Shown here: positions 24,265 through 34,800 of the stretch, in pieces | Numbering within the stretch: the first letter of the stretch is position 1 | How the letters are laid out: each line of letters starts with the position of its first letter | Source: Amycolatopsis saalfeldensis | Lineage (GTDB): Bacteria > Actinomycetota > Actinomycetes > Mycobacteriales > Pseudonocardiaceae | DNA: 40,680 nt | NCBI RefSeq assembly: GCF_900110575.1 | Contig: NZ_FOEF01000038.1 | Span: forward strand, 1-40,680 | Reading direction: 5' to 3' | Translations under genes and position numbers: made by a program | Notes under the pieces: model-generated | What the model saw: only the letters and a program-made list of their open reading frames with translations | Told to the model about the DNA's origin: nothing | Databases searched by the model: none

Positions 24265-27200
24265 TCGATCCACCACTCCACGTGGACGTTCTTGCCGTGT
24301 TCGCTCAGCAGCCTCGAAAGTTCCTGTCGCACGGTGGCGAGGTCGTCGAGCGAGCGCACGGTGACGCTGTCGCGCACGGGGTGTTCCGGTTCCGGCTGGG
24401 GCTCGCGCGCCACGAGAACCGGCGCCTCGCCCGGTTGGGGTGTCGGCGGCTCGGGTCGCTCGGGGGACGATTCGGCGAGCCACCGAAACGTCTCGTCTTC
24501 TGCCGTCCGAACGACCGTTGCGAGTGAGCGGACCAGTTCATTGGCAAGCACACCCTCGCGCAGGCGCCGCACGACGTTGCGTGCCTGCTCGGCGCGTTCG
24601 TTGCCGCCGGTTTCGGCCTTCCGTACCGGGTCGAACCGCTGCCAGTCCTGGCTCGCCAGTGCCCGGACAACCACGTCCGGGTGCGCGAGTGACCGTCCCA
24701 CCGTCGGTTCGTTGGCCGAGAACTGGGCGTCTGCAATCGCGGTGATGAGGTCGACGGGCCCGTCGATGTCACCGAGCCTGCGAACGAATCCCAGTGCCTC
24801 CTCGGCGGTCGTCAGTCGATCCCCGTTTCCCTGGCTGAGGCCCAGCCGCGTGTAAGCCCCTCGTAGCTCGTCGACCAGGTTCGCCGCTGCGCGAACACGG
24901 CCCTTCGCCTCTTCTCGCACCTTCCCGGCGAAATCGGCTACGTTGGCCCCGGTCAGGTACGTGTTCGCGACGGCCACCCCGAGGAGCTCGCCGGCGCGCT
25001 TCACAGCGGTGGTCCACTTGTCGGGAGTGGGCAACGGCTCGGGACGCAGCTCCAGGTGGTCCCTGAGCTTCCCGATCGCGGGTGTGGGCAGCGGGACGCC
25101 GGACTCGTACCATGCGCGCTTGCTGTGCAGGGCCCACGCGCTGATCACCAGGTCGGTCACCTCGGACCGCAGGCCCCAGTCCTCCTTGACCGCGGCGCGC
25201 AGCTGACCGACGGCGATCGGGGCGTGTGGATCTCCGCCCGCGCGCACCACGGCGCGGTCGAATTCACCGGCCCAGTAGGTGAAGGTGTCGTCACCGAACA
25301 GGAAGTGCGTCTCAGTCGGCTTACCCACGCGCAGCGGAACGCAGATCCGCCGCAGGACATCCCGGTCATTCGGGAGCACGGGCACTCGGCCGTCGGGATG
25401 CGTGGTGGCCTTCTCGACGTACTCGCGGACGGTCGTCAACTGCTTGACGGTGACCTCGGTGTTGCCCGGCTCGAAGCTCGGGTGCGCTGGGTAACTCGCC
25501 TGGAAGGCTTGGTCGATGAGGTTGTCGAAGGCACGCCCCAGATCCGCACCAACGGGCGGACGCGGGCTGAAGTCCCGCGACAACGACATGAGCACCTCGC
25601 GGGGGGCGGTGTCGTCGAGCGCCTTGGGCTCGCGTGCGGCCGCGCCGTAGGCCTGTTGCATCACTCGGATGATGCGTTCCTTCAGCCCCGCGTACTGGCT
25701 CTCCAACACGCCCCGCGCCTGGGCGCGGTCGGTTTCGGACAGGTGGTCGGCGCTGTTCTGCCAACGTTCTCCGGGGCCGCTGAACAGCCAGTGCAGCTTC
25801 ACCAGCCGCACCAGCTCGCGTTGCACCTCGGCGGAGAAGAAGTACGGCAGCCACACCACGGTGCGGTGGTTGTGCCCGCTCGTGATCAACTGGTCGACCC
25901 GGCTGACGTCCTCACTCGCCGAGTGACCCTCCTCGTCGAACGGGTAGTCGATGACGAAACGCCAGGTCCCGGGACGGTTGCGGAAGTGCTCGTCGGGCAG
26001 GTAGGTGGAGTCGCGGACGTTGCCGAACACCACGTCCACCTCGCGCCGGGAGCCCCGCCACGTGACCGTCTTGGTGACCGCGCCACCGAGATCGGCCGCG
26101 CTGGAGTCGACACCGACGGCCTCGTGCACGAGTTCCTTGATGAGCTGGCGGCGGCGGCCGGGATTGTCCTCGCCCCGGATGCGCTCCACGATCGACTCGT
26201 AGTTGACGTTGGCGAGCTGGACTCGGATGACGGGGTCGGTGGCGGCGTCGGACGGCTGGATTTCCGGCACCTCACGACGCCAGGTGTTGATCGCCGCCAT
26301 CACCATGCGCGCCTCGTTGCCCGGCAGCGGTGAACGGATCGAACCGTGGTTGAGCGAGGCGAGCCGAGAGGCGGTGAGTTCCTTCAGCGCCGGGACGTTG
26401 GGTGCGACCGCGGACAGCAGCAGGGTCTTCGCCAGCCGTTCGTGGCTGCGGAAGCCCAGCGGCACGGATTCGGGCTCCTCCGCGAGCTGCTGCTCGGTCA
26501 CCTTGTGCTCGCGCAGCAGAATCGGCTTGATCTTGTCCTCGTACAGGCCGGTCGCGGCCCGGAACCGGTTGGCGGCATGGGCGTCGAGGGCTTGCTGGCC
26601 GTAGACCACGTAGTCGAAGCAGTCGCCAACCGGGATCACGTCGTCCACGGTCAACACCTCGCGCCGGTCGACGAGCATCTGCTGCATGACCTTCAGCGCG
26701 GTCCGTTCCCGCTGCATCACGCTCGCCAGCGCCCGTAGCGTGGACACCAGCGCGGGCGAGAACGGGTACGTCTTGCGGAACTCCGCCTCGGAGGCGCCCC
26801 GATGTTCGTCACCGGTGTTGACGCCATCGAGGAGCACGTCCCACACGCCGGGCCGCCGGTCGATGGCCTTGAACGCATCGGTGAGCACCACCGCTGCCTG
26901 CTCGTCCTCGGGCTGCAGCAACCGCTTGTGCGCGACCTCGGCAAGGTTGTCGTCGCCGAGTTCGATGGTGCGGAAACGTCCTTCCTGGTGGCGGAACGCG
27001 CGGTCGAGCATCTCCTGTTCGGCCCCCGACGCCCCGGCGTCGGCGAACCATTTGCGCAGGTCCATCTGGCGGGAGATGAAGGAGACGATCGGGATGGGCC
27101 GGGCCGCCCCGGCGTACTCCACCAGCTTGGTGATCTTCTGCGTCTCCCGCCGGAAGAACTCGGTGTCCCGCACACCGAAAGCCAGCCACAGCACCAACTC

Positions 27201-28001
27201 GTCGAGGAACAGCACCACGCCGTCGTAGCCGAGTTCCTTGGCGTGCCGGGAGATCGCCAGCAGACCGGTGTCCATGTCCACATAGGACGCAACCCGTGCA
27301 TACGAGGTGAAGTACTTCTCGGTGAGCGCGGTGACCAACTGCTGCCGCTGGGGGTTGTCTGGACTCGCGGCGCGCGCGCCGGCGTAGGACTCGGCATCCC
27401 AGGTGCCCGCGCCGAGCAGGCCGGACCACGGGTCGTCCGCACCGCCGCTGTCCCCGTTGAGCCCGCGGAAGAACTGCTCGTCCCCGAGCTGGTTGCGAAT
27501 GCCCTCGGCGTCGTCCAGAAGCCGGTCGCTGACGTGCACGGCGGGTAGCGGCGCGTTCGGATGCAAGCGGCGCACCTGCTCGACGTAGCCGCCGAAGACT
27601 GCTTCTTCCAACGAGTTCGCGCCGAGCAGGTGGTAGGAGAGCCGAAGCACCTTACGGCCTTCTAGCGCCGGGTCGTGCCGAGCGATCACCGGCTGAAGCT
27701 CGGGGATCGCGCGCGCCGCGGGCTCGTGGCCGAGCAACGCGTGCAGCACGGCCATGAAGTGACTCTTACCGGAGCCGAACGAGCCGGACAGGAACGCGCC
27801 GCGGCTCTTGTTGTTGCGCAACGCGTCGGTGATCAGCTCGAGCGCGGCGTCGAAGTTCTCGGCGAGGGATTCGGTGACGACATAGTCGGCGATCGTCTGC
27901 GCGATGTGGCCGGCGTCGGTGCTCTCGGTGAGCCGGAGAACGTAGTCCTCGGTGCCGGCGCGCTCTGGGATATGGATGACGTCGCGGAGCAACGTGGTCA
28001 C
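24261..28001 (-). CDS. pglY: PglY, large BREX ATPase (BrxC family)
   Basis: This 1246-aa P-loop ATPase is the BrxC homologue of type 2 BREX. Walker A GSFGSGKS is at 73-80 and Walker B VVLFLDE at 262-268. Long helical regions and an extended C-terminal half follow, ending in an acidic Pro-rich linker and a short conserved tail. The GTG at 28001 overlaps the pglX stop (GTGA) and begins MTTLLRDVIHIPERAG; the 181 codons open upstream are an antisense-like shadow of pglX. PglY is required for phage resistance in S. coelicolor Pgl (established). Confidence 0.94.
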   Translation of the reverse strand: MTTLLRDVIHIPERAGTEDYVLRLTESTDAGHIAQTIADYVVTESLAENFDAALELITDALRNNKSRGAFLSGSFGSGKSHFMAVLHALLGHEPAARAIPELQPVIARHDPALEGRKVLRLSYHLLGANSLEEAVFGGYVEQVRRLHPNAPLPAVHVSDRLLDDAEGIRNQLGDEQFFRGLNGDSGGADDPWSGLLGAGTWDAESYAGARAASPDNPQRQQLVTALTEKYFTSYARVASYVDMDTGLLAISRHAKELGYDGVVLFLDELVLWLAFGVRDTEFFRRETQKITKLVEYAGAARPIPIVSFISRQMDLRKWFADAGASGAEQEMLDRAFRHQEGRFRTIELGDDNLAEVAHKRLLQPEDEQAAVVLTDAFKAIDRRPGVWDVLLDGVNTGDEHRGASEAEFRKTYPFSPALVSTLRALASVMQRERTALKVMQQMLVDRREVLTVDDVIPVGDCFDYVVYGQQALDAHAANRFRAATGLYEDKIKPILLREHKVTEQQLAEEPESVPLGFRSHERLAKTLLLSAVAPNVPALKELTASRLASLNHGSIRSPLPGNEARMVMAAINTWRREVPEIQPSDAATDPVIRVQLANVNYESIVERIRGEDNPGRRRQLIKELVHEAVGVDSSAADLGGAVTKTVTWRGSRREVDVVFGNVRDSTYLPDEHFRNRPGTWRFVIDYPFDEEGHSASEDVSRVDQLITSGHNHRTVVWLPYFFSAEVQRELVRLVKLHWLFSGPGERWQNSADHLSETDRAQARGVLESQYAGLKERIIRVMQQAYGAAAREPKALDDTAPREVLMSLSRDFSPRPPVGADLGRAFDNLIDQAFQASYPAHPSFEPGNTEVTVKQLTTVREYVEKATTHPDGRVPVLPNDRDVLRRICVPLRVGKPTETHFLFGDDTFTYWAGEFDRAVVRAGGDPHAPIAVGQLRAAVKEDWGLRSEVTDLVISAWALHSKRAWYESGVPLPTPAIGKLRDHLELRPEPLPTPDKWTTAVKRAGELLGVAVANTYLTGANVADFAGKVREEAKGRVRAAANLVDELRGAYTRLGLSQGNGDRLTTAEEALGFVRRLGDIDGPVDLITAIADAQFSANEPTVGRSLAHPDVVVRALASQDWQRFDPVRKAETGGNERAEQARNVVRRLREGVLANELVRSLATVVRTAEDETFRWLAESSPERPEPPTPQPGEAPVLVAREPQPEPEHPVRDSVTVRSLDDLATVRQELSRLLSEHGKNVHVEWWIE

Positions 28002-31000
28002 TGCTGTGCGTCCCCTCGCTTGGTGGTGGTACGACGCCGACCGCGTCCGGTGGTGGCCGGGCGCCAGCCGGCCAGGTCGTCGAGGGTTGCGCCGGCCCGC
28101 TGGGAACGGGAGGCGAGTTCCTCGTCGATGATCGCCGCCAGGCTCACACCGTAAGTGGGGTCGACCTCGCCGTGCCACTGGCGCACCCACGGAGCCAGCT
28201 CGGCCAGGCCAGCGATGAGCGGCACCATGCGCCCGTCGTCCCAGCCGTCGCCCTCGCGCTCGTTCATGATCGCGGCCAGCGCGAGGGCCTGCTGCGCGTG
28301 GTCCCAGCCGGCCCAGCCGAGCAACGGCGAAGGATCGGTCTCCCGGTTGGCGTCGGGGTAGAGGATGAACCGCTCCTTGGGCACGTCGAGCTTGCCGCGG
28401 TGCGACCAGTAGGAGGTCTTGGCGAAGTCGGCGGGCTTGTACTTGGGTGGCACCGGGATCGGCGGGTCCGGCAACTTGGTCGCCTGGTTGAGCGGCAGCT
28501 CGCCCGCGTCCTCCTTGCGCTGCAACTCCCAGGTGTGTTCCCACGCTTTCCGCGCCTCCAACCCGGACGGCTTGTACCGGTAGGCGGCCAGATACGGAAC
28601 GGTCTGGTCGGCGAGGAGGTCCTCGAGCGCGGCCGCGGTCGGGGTGTCCGGCCTGCCTGACCAGAGTTGCAGGACGGCGCGGAAGTCGGCGTCCCGGTCG
28701 ACCTCGTCGGCGAGCTGGATGACGCTGCGAGGATGCGGGCGGCCCTCCCGGTCGAACCAGAACCGTCGGTCCTCCAGGCGATCCAACAGCCAGTCCCTGA
28801 GCGCGGCTTTAACCCGCTTGTCCCACGGCTCGATCGCCCAACGCCGCTTGTACTCCGGCTTCTCCAGGAGGCGGATCTTCTTGTTCTCGGCGATGATGTC
28901 GAGGCGTCGCTGGACGACTTCTCGGTAGTCGGCGGGCCAGTGAGCGGGGATCTCGGTGATTGGGGTGAACTGGTGGTTGTGATGGCTGAACCACGTGGTC
29001 TCCACCGACCCGTTCTTCACCTGGCGGGCCAAGTCGATCGAGAAGGCCCGCTCAGCGGATTCTATGCCGGGAAGTTTGCTCTGGTATGTCAGGTCTTCGG
29101 CGACCAGCCCGTAGAGCCGGTAGCACTCCCAATCGAGTTCTTCCTGATGGGCGTTCATCAAAGAGCGGATATGGTCGTGCTCCGCCTTGGCGGCATTGAG
29201 ATTCTCGCGTGTCGGCGTGGCGCGCTCTGCGACGGCTTGGGGGGTTAGCTGGGCGAGTTCTTGCGCCAGTGAGTCCAGAGAGTGGGCGCGTTTTAGGGGC
29301 AATTTTGCAGGCAGCGGGAATTTCTGGAGCGTGGTGCCAGTGAACTCATATGACTCTCGCCAGGGTTCTCCACGCGCTGCGTAACCGGCATCGACTCGTG
29401 CTCCACCTCCCTCGCCCTTGTTGTGGCTGTTTTGCTTGAGCCAGAAGCACGCGACCGACGAGTTGAGCACGCCGAGCAACTCGAGATGATCGTCCTCGCT
29501 GGCCCCCTCCGGCAGCTTGATCACCGGCGCGGTCTGTTTGAAGACCTTCCCGCCCCGATCCAGCACAAAGTGGTTATGTGTCGCCACAAACGCAAATGCA
29601 ATAGACAGCGGAGTCCTGTAACGCTTCTTGAAGAACATCGAGTGGTCGAACCACCGAAGGCCTCGTTCTTGGAGCGTTTGTTTGTAGTCGACACGGGACG
29701 ACAGTAGGGCCTTGTTTCTCCAGAAGAAGCGCATCGTGGCCTTGGTTGGCTCGCGCGGCTCACCTTGCTCGTTATAAGGGAACAGTGTCGCGATATGCGG
29801 ATCTATGGAAAAGTCGCGCACGTCTTCGCCGAGTACGACTGGCACGACCTCATCTTGAAGTCCGAGGGTTCGAGGGGTCGTCGAAGGAACGTAAAAGGCG
29901 TCGTCGACGCCAGTGTGCGTAGTCCGGCCAACAAGAATTTGCCGATCATTAATATGTGCTGTGTCTCGTTCAATCTCCTGCGTCAAATCAACGGCGCCGC
30001 CGCCGGACAAGCTCCAAGGATGCGTTGACAAGACCTCGCGGTCCAAGTCGATGACGCTGACCCAGTCGTTTTCGAAGCCCGGCTCTCCGATGTGGTCAAC
30101 GATACTCCGCCACACCGAGCCCTTCGCGGCAACTTCTGGTCGTCCGGGTTCGCCACGAACACCTAGGACCGCGCGAACCGTGCGCTTCGCTCTACCCTGG
30201 TTCCGTCCGACCAGAATCACTGTTGGCGTGCCGTGACCGGGAATGTAGGCACCGGAAGTGTCAATGACCGCGCGTAGATCCCTATACTTCAGGAATTCTT
30301 CGATGATCGGCTTGCCGAACTCTCGCTTCATAAAAGCGTTAGATGTGATCTTTCCAATCCATCCCGGACGGTCGTCCGATTTGGCGAGATTGAAGAATAA
30401 TTCCATAAATGGAATCGCATAGGTGTACTGGCCGTGGCAATACCTATATTGCTCTCGGTACATGCGTCGCGATGCGGGATCATTGACTGAAATATACGGG
30501 GGGTTGCCGACGACGACGTCATAAACCGCGGGCTCGCCGCCGCCGCGGGTTTGCAGCAGGCGTTCGAGTGACTTGCGGTCCTCGGTGGAATAGGCGAAGA
30601 CGGATTCGTCGATCGTGAAGAGGTCGTCGCCGAGCCCCTGTTGCGGCGCGCCGAAGAGTAGGGAGTCACCCGCGGCGAGGTTGAGCCGGAAGTTCGGCGC
30701 ATTCTCCAGCGACAGCTCACCCGTCGCTTTCAGCGTGGCCACGATGAGCCGGAACCGCGCAATGGCTACCGCGAAGGGGTTGATGTCCACGCCGTGCACA
30801 CCGTCGAGGGCCCTCTGCACGAGCGCTCGTGAGTCCATGTTCGGCGCCTGCTTGGACCAGCGGACGAGTAGCCGATGGAACGCGCCGAGCAGGAAGTGCC
30901 CTGAACCGCAGGTGGGGTCGATGAGCCGGAAACCTTCGAGGGGCCGTTCGGCGAGCGCCGGTTCCATGGTCTGGTCGAGGATGAACTCCTCGACGAACTC

Positions 31001-31630
31001 TGGGGTCTGGCGTAGCGCGTAGGTCTCCCTCGCGAACTTCGACAGGTGCTCGTACAGATCCCCGAGGAAACGGGTATCGAGGCCAGGGGTGTCGAAGGTG
31101 TGCAGCAGCTCGCCGTCGGAGTCCTGCTCCCACCAGAACTCCAGCAGCTTCGACGCCGCGTCGCCCGAAGGGGCCACGAGGTGTAGGGGCGAGAAGTCGT
31201 CCACGAGCCCGGCCGTGGCGGGGGTCCTGGCGAAATGCTCGGCGATGTGGGTGAGCCAGTCGCGGTCGTTGTGCTCAGGGTTCTGCTGGAAGTACGTGCG
31301 GCGGGCGTCGTGAGCGAGCTGTCTGCGCTCCTTGGTGTGGCCGGCGATCCAGACCGGGCGCACCAGCTCGTTGTCCTCACAGAACCGGGCGAAGACGGTG
31401 AGCAGCACCCACGCCGCAGCCGCCTGCATGACTCGTTCGTCGCGCCACGCCTGCCACGACGTCGCGGTACGCTCGGCCTTGAGCGCCGACTCCCACTGCG
31501 CGTGCCATTCCTCGTACACATCCGCTTGGCGGACGTGCGGATCGGGTCCGTCGACGCGGGCGCGGAGATCGTCCTCCAGGGCCTTTACCTGCGCCCGGAG
31601 TTCCCCCACCAGTCCGCCCAGCTTTGCCAC
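27998..31630 (-). CDS. pglX: PglX, adenine-specific DNA methyltransferase
   Basis: This 1210-aa N6-adenine methyltransferase is the modification and discrimination component of BREX. The SAM-binding motif DPTCGSG is at 238-244, a second nucleotide-site stretch GVDINPFAVA at about 279-288, and catalytic NPPY at 376-379. The long C-terminal half carries target-recognition and BREX-specific regions. The GTG start follows GAGGGGA. The middle (29560-30480, residues about 380-690) has much lower GC than its flanks, about 46% at 30301-30420, suggesting a swapped specificity region. Two coding-strand C6 tracts occur, one inside the NPPY codons. Confidence 0.95.
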   Translation of the reverse strand: MAKLGGLVGELRAQVKALEDDLRARVDGPDPHVRQADVYEEWHAQWESALKAERTATSWQAWRDERVMQAAAAWVLLTVFARFCEDNELVRPVWIAGHTKERRQLAHDARRTYFQQNPEHNDRDWLTHIAEHFARTPATAGLVDDFSPLHLVAPSGDAASKLLEFWWEQDSDGELLHTFDTPGLDTRFLGDLYEHLSKFARETYALRQTPEFVEEFILDQTMEPALAERPLEGFRLIDPTCGSGHFLLGAFHRLLVRWSKQAPNMDSRALVQRALDGVHGVDINPFAVAIARFRLIVATLKATGELSLENAPNFRLNLAAGDSLLFGAPQQGLGDDLFTIDESVFAYSTEDRKSLERLLQTRGGGEPAVYDVVVGNPPYISVNDPASRRMYREQYRYCHGQYTYAIPFMELFFNLAKSDDRPGWIGKITSNAFMKREFGKPIIEEFLKYRDLRAVIDTSGAYIPGHGTPTVILVGRNQGRAKRTVRAVLGVRGEPGRPEVAAKGSVWRSIVDHIGEPGFENDWVSVIDLDREVLSTHPWSLSGGGAVDLTQEIERDTAHINDRQILVGRTTHTGVDDAFYVPSTTPRTLGLQDEVVPVVLGEDVRDFSIDPHIATLFPYNEQGEPREPTKATMRFFWRNKALLSSRVDYKQTLQERGLRWFDHSMFFKKRYRTPLSIAFAFVATHNHFVLDRGGKVFKQTAPVIKLPEGASEDDHLELLGVLNSSVACFWLKQNSHNKGEGGGARVDAGYAARGEPWRESYEFTGTTLQKFPLPAKLPLKRAHSLDSLAQELAQLTPQAVAERATPTRENLNAAKAEHDHIRSLMNAHQEELDWECYRLYGLVAEDLTYQSKLPGIESAERAFSIDLARQVKNGSVETTWFSHHNHQFTPITEIPAHWPADYREVVQRRLDIIAENKKIRLLEKPEYKRRWAIEPWDKRVKAALRDWLLDRLEDRRFWFDREGRPHPRSVIQLADEVDRDADFRAVLQLWSGRPDTPTAAALEDLLADQTVPYLAAYRYKPSGLEARKAWEHTWELQRKEDAGELPLNQATKLPDPPIPVPPKYKPADFAKTSYWSHRGKLDVPKERFILYPDANRETDPSPLLGWAGWDHAQQALALAAIMNEREGDGWDDGRMVPLIAGLAELAPWVRQWHGEVDPTYGVSLAAIIDEELASRSQRAGATLDDLAGWRPATTGRGRRRTTTKRGDAQQ

Positions 31631-31632
31631 GC

Positions 31633-31893
31633 TCAGTCCCCTCGTGTCCCAAGTCCTTGCCGACGTGTCGCCCGTCGATCCTCTCGATCCTGCGCCGTGG
31701 TGGGCAACTCCGCCACGGCACCCATCGACGCCCGGTGGGCACGTCGCTGCCCGCCGACCCTACGTAACGCCTCGTTATCACATCGTGAGCACGATTTGCG
31801 ACCGCAGTTCATGCATCTGGGGCATCCTCCGCGCTTGTCCGGCGATACTTTTCCGGTGCTGACCCGCGGACTTTGCCAGGCAAGCGTCGTCAA
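31633..31893 (-). CDS. possible Cys-rich small protein between pglW and pglX
   Basis: An 86-codon frame fills the pglW-pglX gap. It would start at a TTG that overlaps the pglW stop by 4 nt (TTGA) and stops 3 nt before pglX. It contains CPRCMNCGRKSCSRC (five Cys, two CxxC pairs), like a small zinc ribbon. Against it: weak GC3 bias, a TTA codon and many Arg codons of rare type. The stretch could equally be a leader or promoter region for pglX. Confidence 0.3.
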   Translation of the reverse strand: MTTLAWQSPRVSTGKVSPDKRGGCPRCMNCGRKSCSRCDNEALRRVGGQRRAHRASMGAVAELPTTAQDREDRRATRRQGLGTRGD

Positions 31894-34800
31894 GCGTTGG
31901 CGTCCTGGGGTTCCTCCTGGGCCGCGAGCCAGGCGGCGTCGAGTTCAACGAACTGGCCGTTCGAGCCCAGTTGAAGCGGCCTGCCGTCCACTATCGCGCC
32001 GCGCATCCACGACACCTGCGGCAGCACGACCCATACCGGCCGGGCACGTTTGGCGGCAAGATCGCTCCACCGGGCAATCACTCCGAGGTGACCGTAACGG
32101 GCCAGAGGCGACAGCTCGGTGAGGATCACGGGGGCTTCGCTGCCTGCGCAATCCCCGAGAGCCAGGACGTCGATGTGCGCGGTGACGCGCGGAACGACCC
32201 GGTCGACGACCGTGCGCAGGCCTCGTGCGTCCCTACTGCCTGGTGAGGCCGCGTCGGCCGACCGGAGCAGACTCCACGGCAGCCGGACTTCCTTGGCTAA
32301 GGAGCGCATCTCGTCGATCATCAGGCCGGTCACGTCCACGACCCGCGCGTGGAAACGTCCCGACAGCGCCTCCACCGCCCGGTCGACCTCGTCCGAGCGC
32401 AGCACGCCGACCCCCAGGGCGAGGAACGACCGAGTGCGCAGGCTCTCCGCCAGCACACGGTCCATGTGGTCGCCGCGGCTGAGCACACGTTCCGTGCGCT
32501 CCGGGATCATGGTCGCCGGTCGGCTGGGCAGGCCACTGGTCGCCGCCGGAGAACTCGCTTCCGGCCGATACGCGCCGTCTGCGAACTGCAGCCCGACACC
32601 GGATCGTTCGACGATCTTGTCCAGGACAGGGCGACCGGGCAACGGCGGCAGGTCGGGAAAACGAGCCCGCACCCGGTCGATCAGTTCCGCCGGCGACAGC
32701 TCCTCTCGCTGGCCGACACCGGACAACGCCAACCGGACGGCGACGTGCGGCGCCATGTCGGATGAGTGCAGCTCTCCCCGCGCCGACAAGCCGACGTCGG
32801 TGGCCGTCTGCGCCGCCAGCCGCACCAGCCGCAGATCCGTGATCGCAGGGGACGCGTCCCCACCCGCCTTGCGGAACGTCTCCTCGAACTTCGCCCGGAT
32901 CTCCCGCGCGGCGCGCTGCTGGGGAACTATGTCCTCGCGCGCGGTCTTCGCGTCGGCGACCAGCTTGCCGGCGAGCCCGGCGATGGCGTCGGCGGCTTCG
33001 AGGAGCGTGGAATCGGTGGCGATCAGCGCGAGCCTGCCGCCGTGGCGCCGTTTCGCCAACGGCTCGTGCGTCTCGGCCATTTCGTGTTCGACGTAGCGGT
33101 CGAGGGTGAGCCTGAGCAGGCCGGCTGCGACCCGGTTGGCCTGCTCTGAGGAGTCTGCTGGTGCGTCCGGCAGCGCGGCGAGGATCTCATCGGTGAGGGT
33201 CTTGATCGTCGCAACTCCGCCGAAATTCCTCAGCGACCTCGTGATCAGTCGCACGAGGTCATCGAGAAGATCGCGGCTCCGGTCATCACTCGCCCACGCG
33301 TTCTGGAGTTCCCTGATGAGCTGGTTGCCGCGAGGGCCAGAACGGCCGACCGCCTGCGCGAGCTCCTGCTGGGTGGCAAACGCGTCGAGGCCCTGTCGCA
33401 GGCCGAGGATGAGTTCCGCGGCCTGGCGCCTCGTCGCCGCTCTCTTCCCCTGAGCGATGTCGACGAGCAATGCCGCGGTACGCAGCGGATCGGGGAACGT
33501 GGTCGCGTCGGTGGACCGGGCAGTGTCGGTGCCCCGTCGGGCCGCCAATTGGTCCGCAAACGTCTTCCGCCACTCACCTACCCGCTCGCGGATCTCGGAA
33601 CGCGTCTCCCTGGCCTCCTTGCGGACCAGGCCGTTCAGCCGCGCCGGGTCGAGTGTGAGCAGCTCGAAGACCGTGATGACCTCGGGTTCGAGCGCCGACA
33701 CGGCCCGCGCGGACAGCCCCGCCTCGCCCAGGCTGCTCTCCAAGGTCGCGGTGGCGGCCTTGCCTGCGGCGTCGGGCGCGGATCGTCCGAGCCGCTTGAA
33801 GATGCTCGTCCACGCGCGGCGCATGTCCTCCGCCGTGTCGTGTCGGCAATTGGCGTCACGAGCTAGAGCCGTGGTGAAGAAGGCTTCGAGATCCTCGCGC
33901 ACGGCGGGGTCGAATGCGTCACCGTTAATCGACACCTCGTCCGGGACGCTGGCCGGATCGGCATCCGGATCGGGCCCGTACTGCGGCAGGGCGCCGGTTG
34001 CCATCTCGTACAGCACGACTGCGGCGCCATAGCGCTCCGCGGCACTGTCGTAGCTCACTCGGCCTTCGAGTCCGAGGAAGGGATCGCGGTAGTGCGGTGT
34101 CCCGGCTGCGAGCGCCTGGAGGTTCGAGCCCGACATCGAAAAGTCGAACAGCACCAGCCTCGAGTCGGACTTGCCGTGGGACCTGATTTCCCGCGCGTCG
34201 ACGCCCAGATTCGACGATTTGATGTCGCGGTGGAAGATCCCCACCCGGTCGAGCTCCGACAGGGCGGACAGCAGGTCGGTTCCCCAGCGTTCCAAGAGGT
34301 CGAGGGAGAGCCGGCCACGCTTGCGAGCCAACTCCTCGGCGAGCGTTGTTTCACCGGCGAAGGTGAGCACGAGTGCCTTGCGTCCGCCGATCTGAACGCT
34401 GCCCAGGCAGTCGACGATGCGGTCGTGCTGCAGGGCGGCGAGGGCCTTGGCCTCCGATTCCAGCCTGGCTGCCGCCGAGTCGTCCTTGGCGACCTTAAGC
34501 ACTCGCTGTTTTCCCCCGGCACCCTCGTCGGCCACCAACAAACCTACCGCAGTAGACCCCGAGCCGAGCCGTCGGCGGAACCGGTAACGCCCGTCGAGCA
34601 GCTGACCGGGAACAGCGTCGAGTGGATCCACCTCCTCGATCACGGTCTTGTCGTAAAGCGCCTGCTCGGCGGCGTCGAACTCGGCGAGGAACTCCGAGAC
34701 GTTCGCCGTCCGCTCCGAAGGACGAGGATCGGTCGCGTGCAGTACTAGCTCGCGGATCTTGGACGGCACTTGCGGAAGCTCGGCGGCGAGGTCGAGACCG

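Noticed and set aside
24265..24483. N-terminal extension of PglZ
   Set aside because: It overlaps pglY and reads as Arg/Ala-rich shadow; the ATG at 24264 has the ATGA overlap.
25056..26333. 425-codon plus-strand frame
   Set aside because: Antisense shadow of pglY: Val/Arg/Asp/His-rich and no domain.
28002..28544. N-terminal extension of PglY
   Set aside because: It lies inside pglX in another frame and reads Gly/Arg/Ala-rich; the GTG at 28001 has the 4-nt overlap and a family-like start.
27998..31630. Type I or IIG restriction-modification system
   Set aside because: The methyltransferase is flanked by PglW, PglY, PglZ, BrxD and BrxHI, and has no HsdR/HsdS partner, so BREX type 2 explains it.
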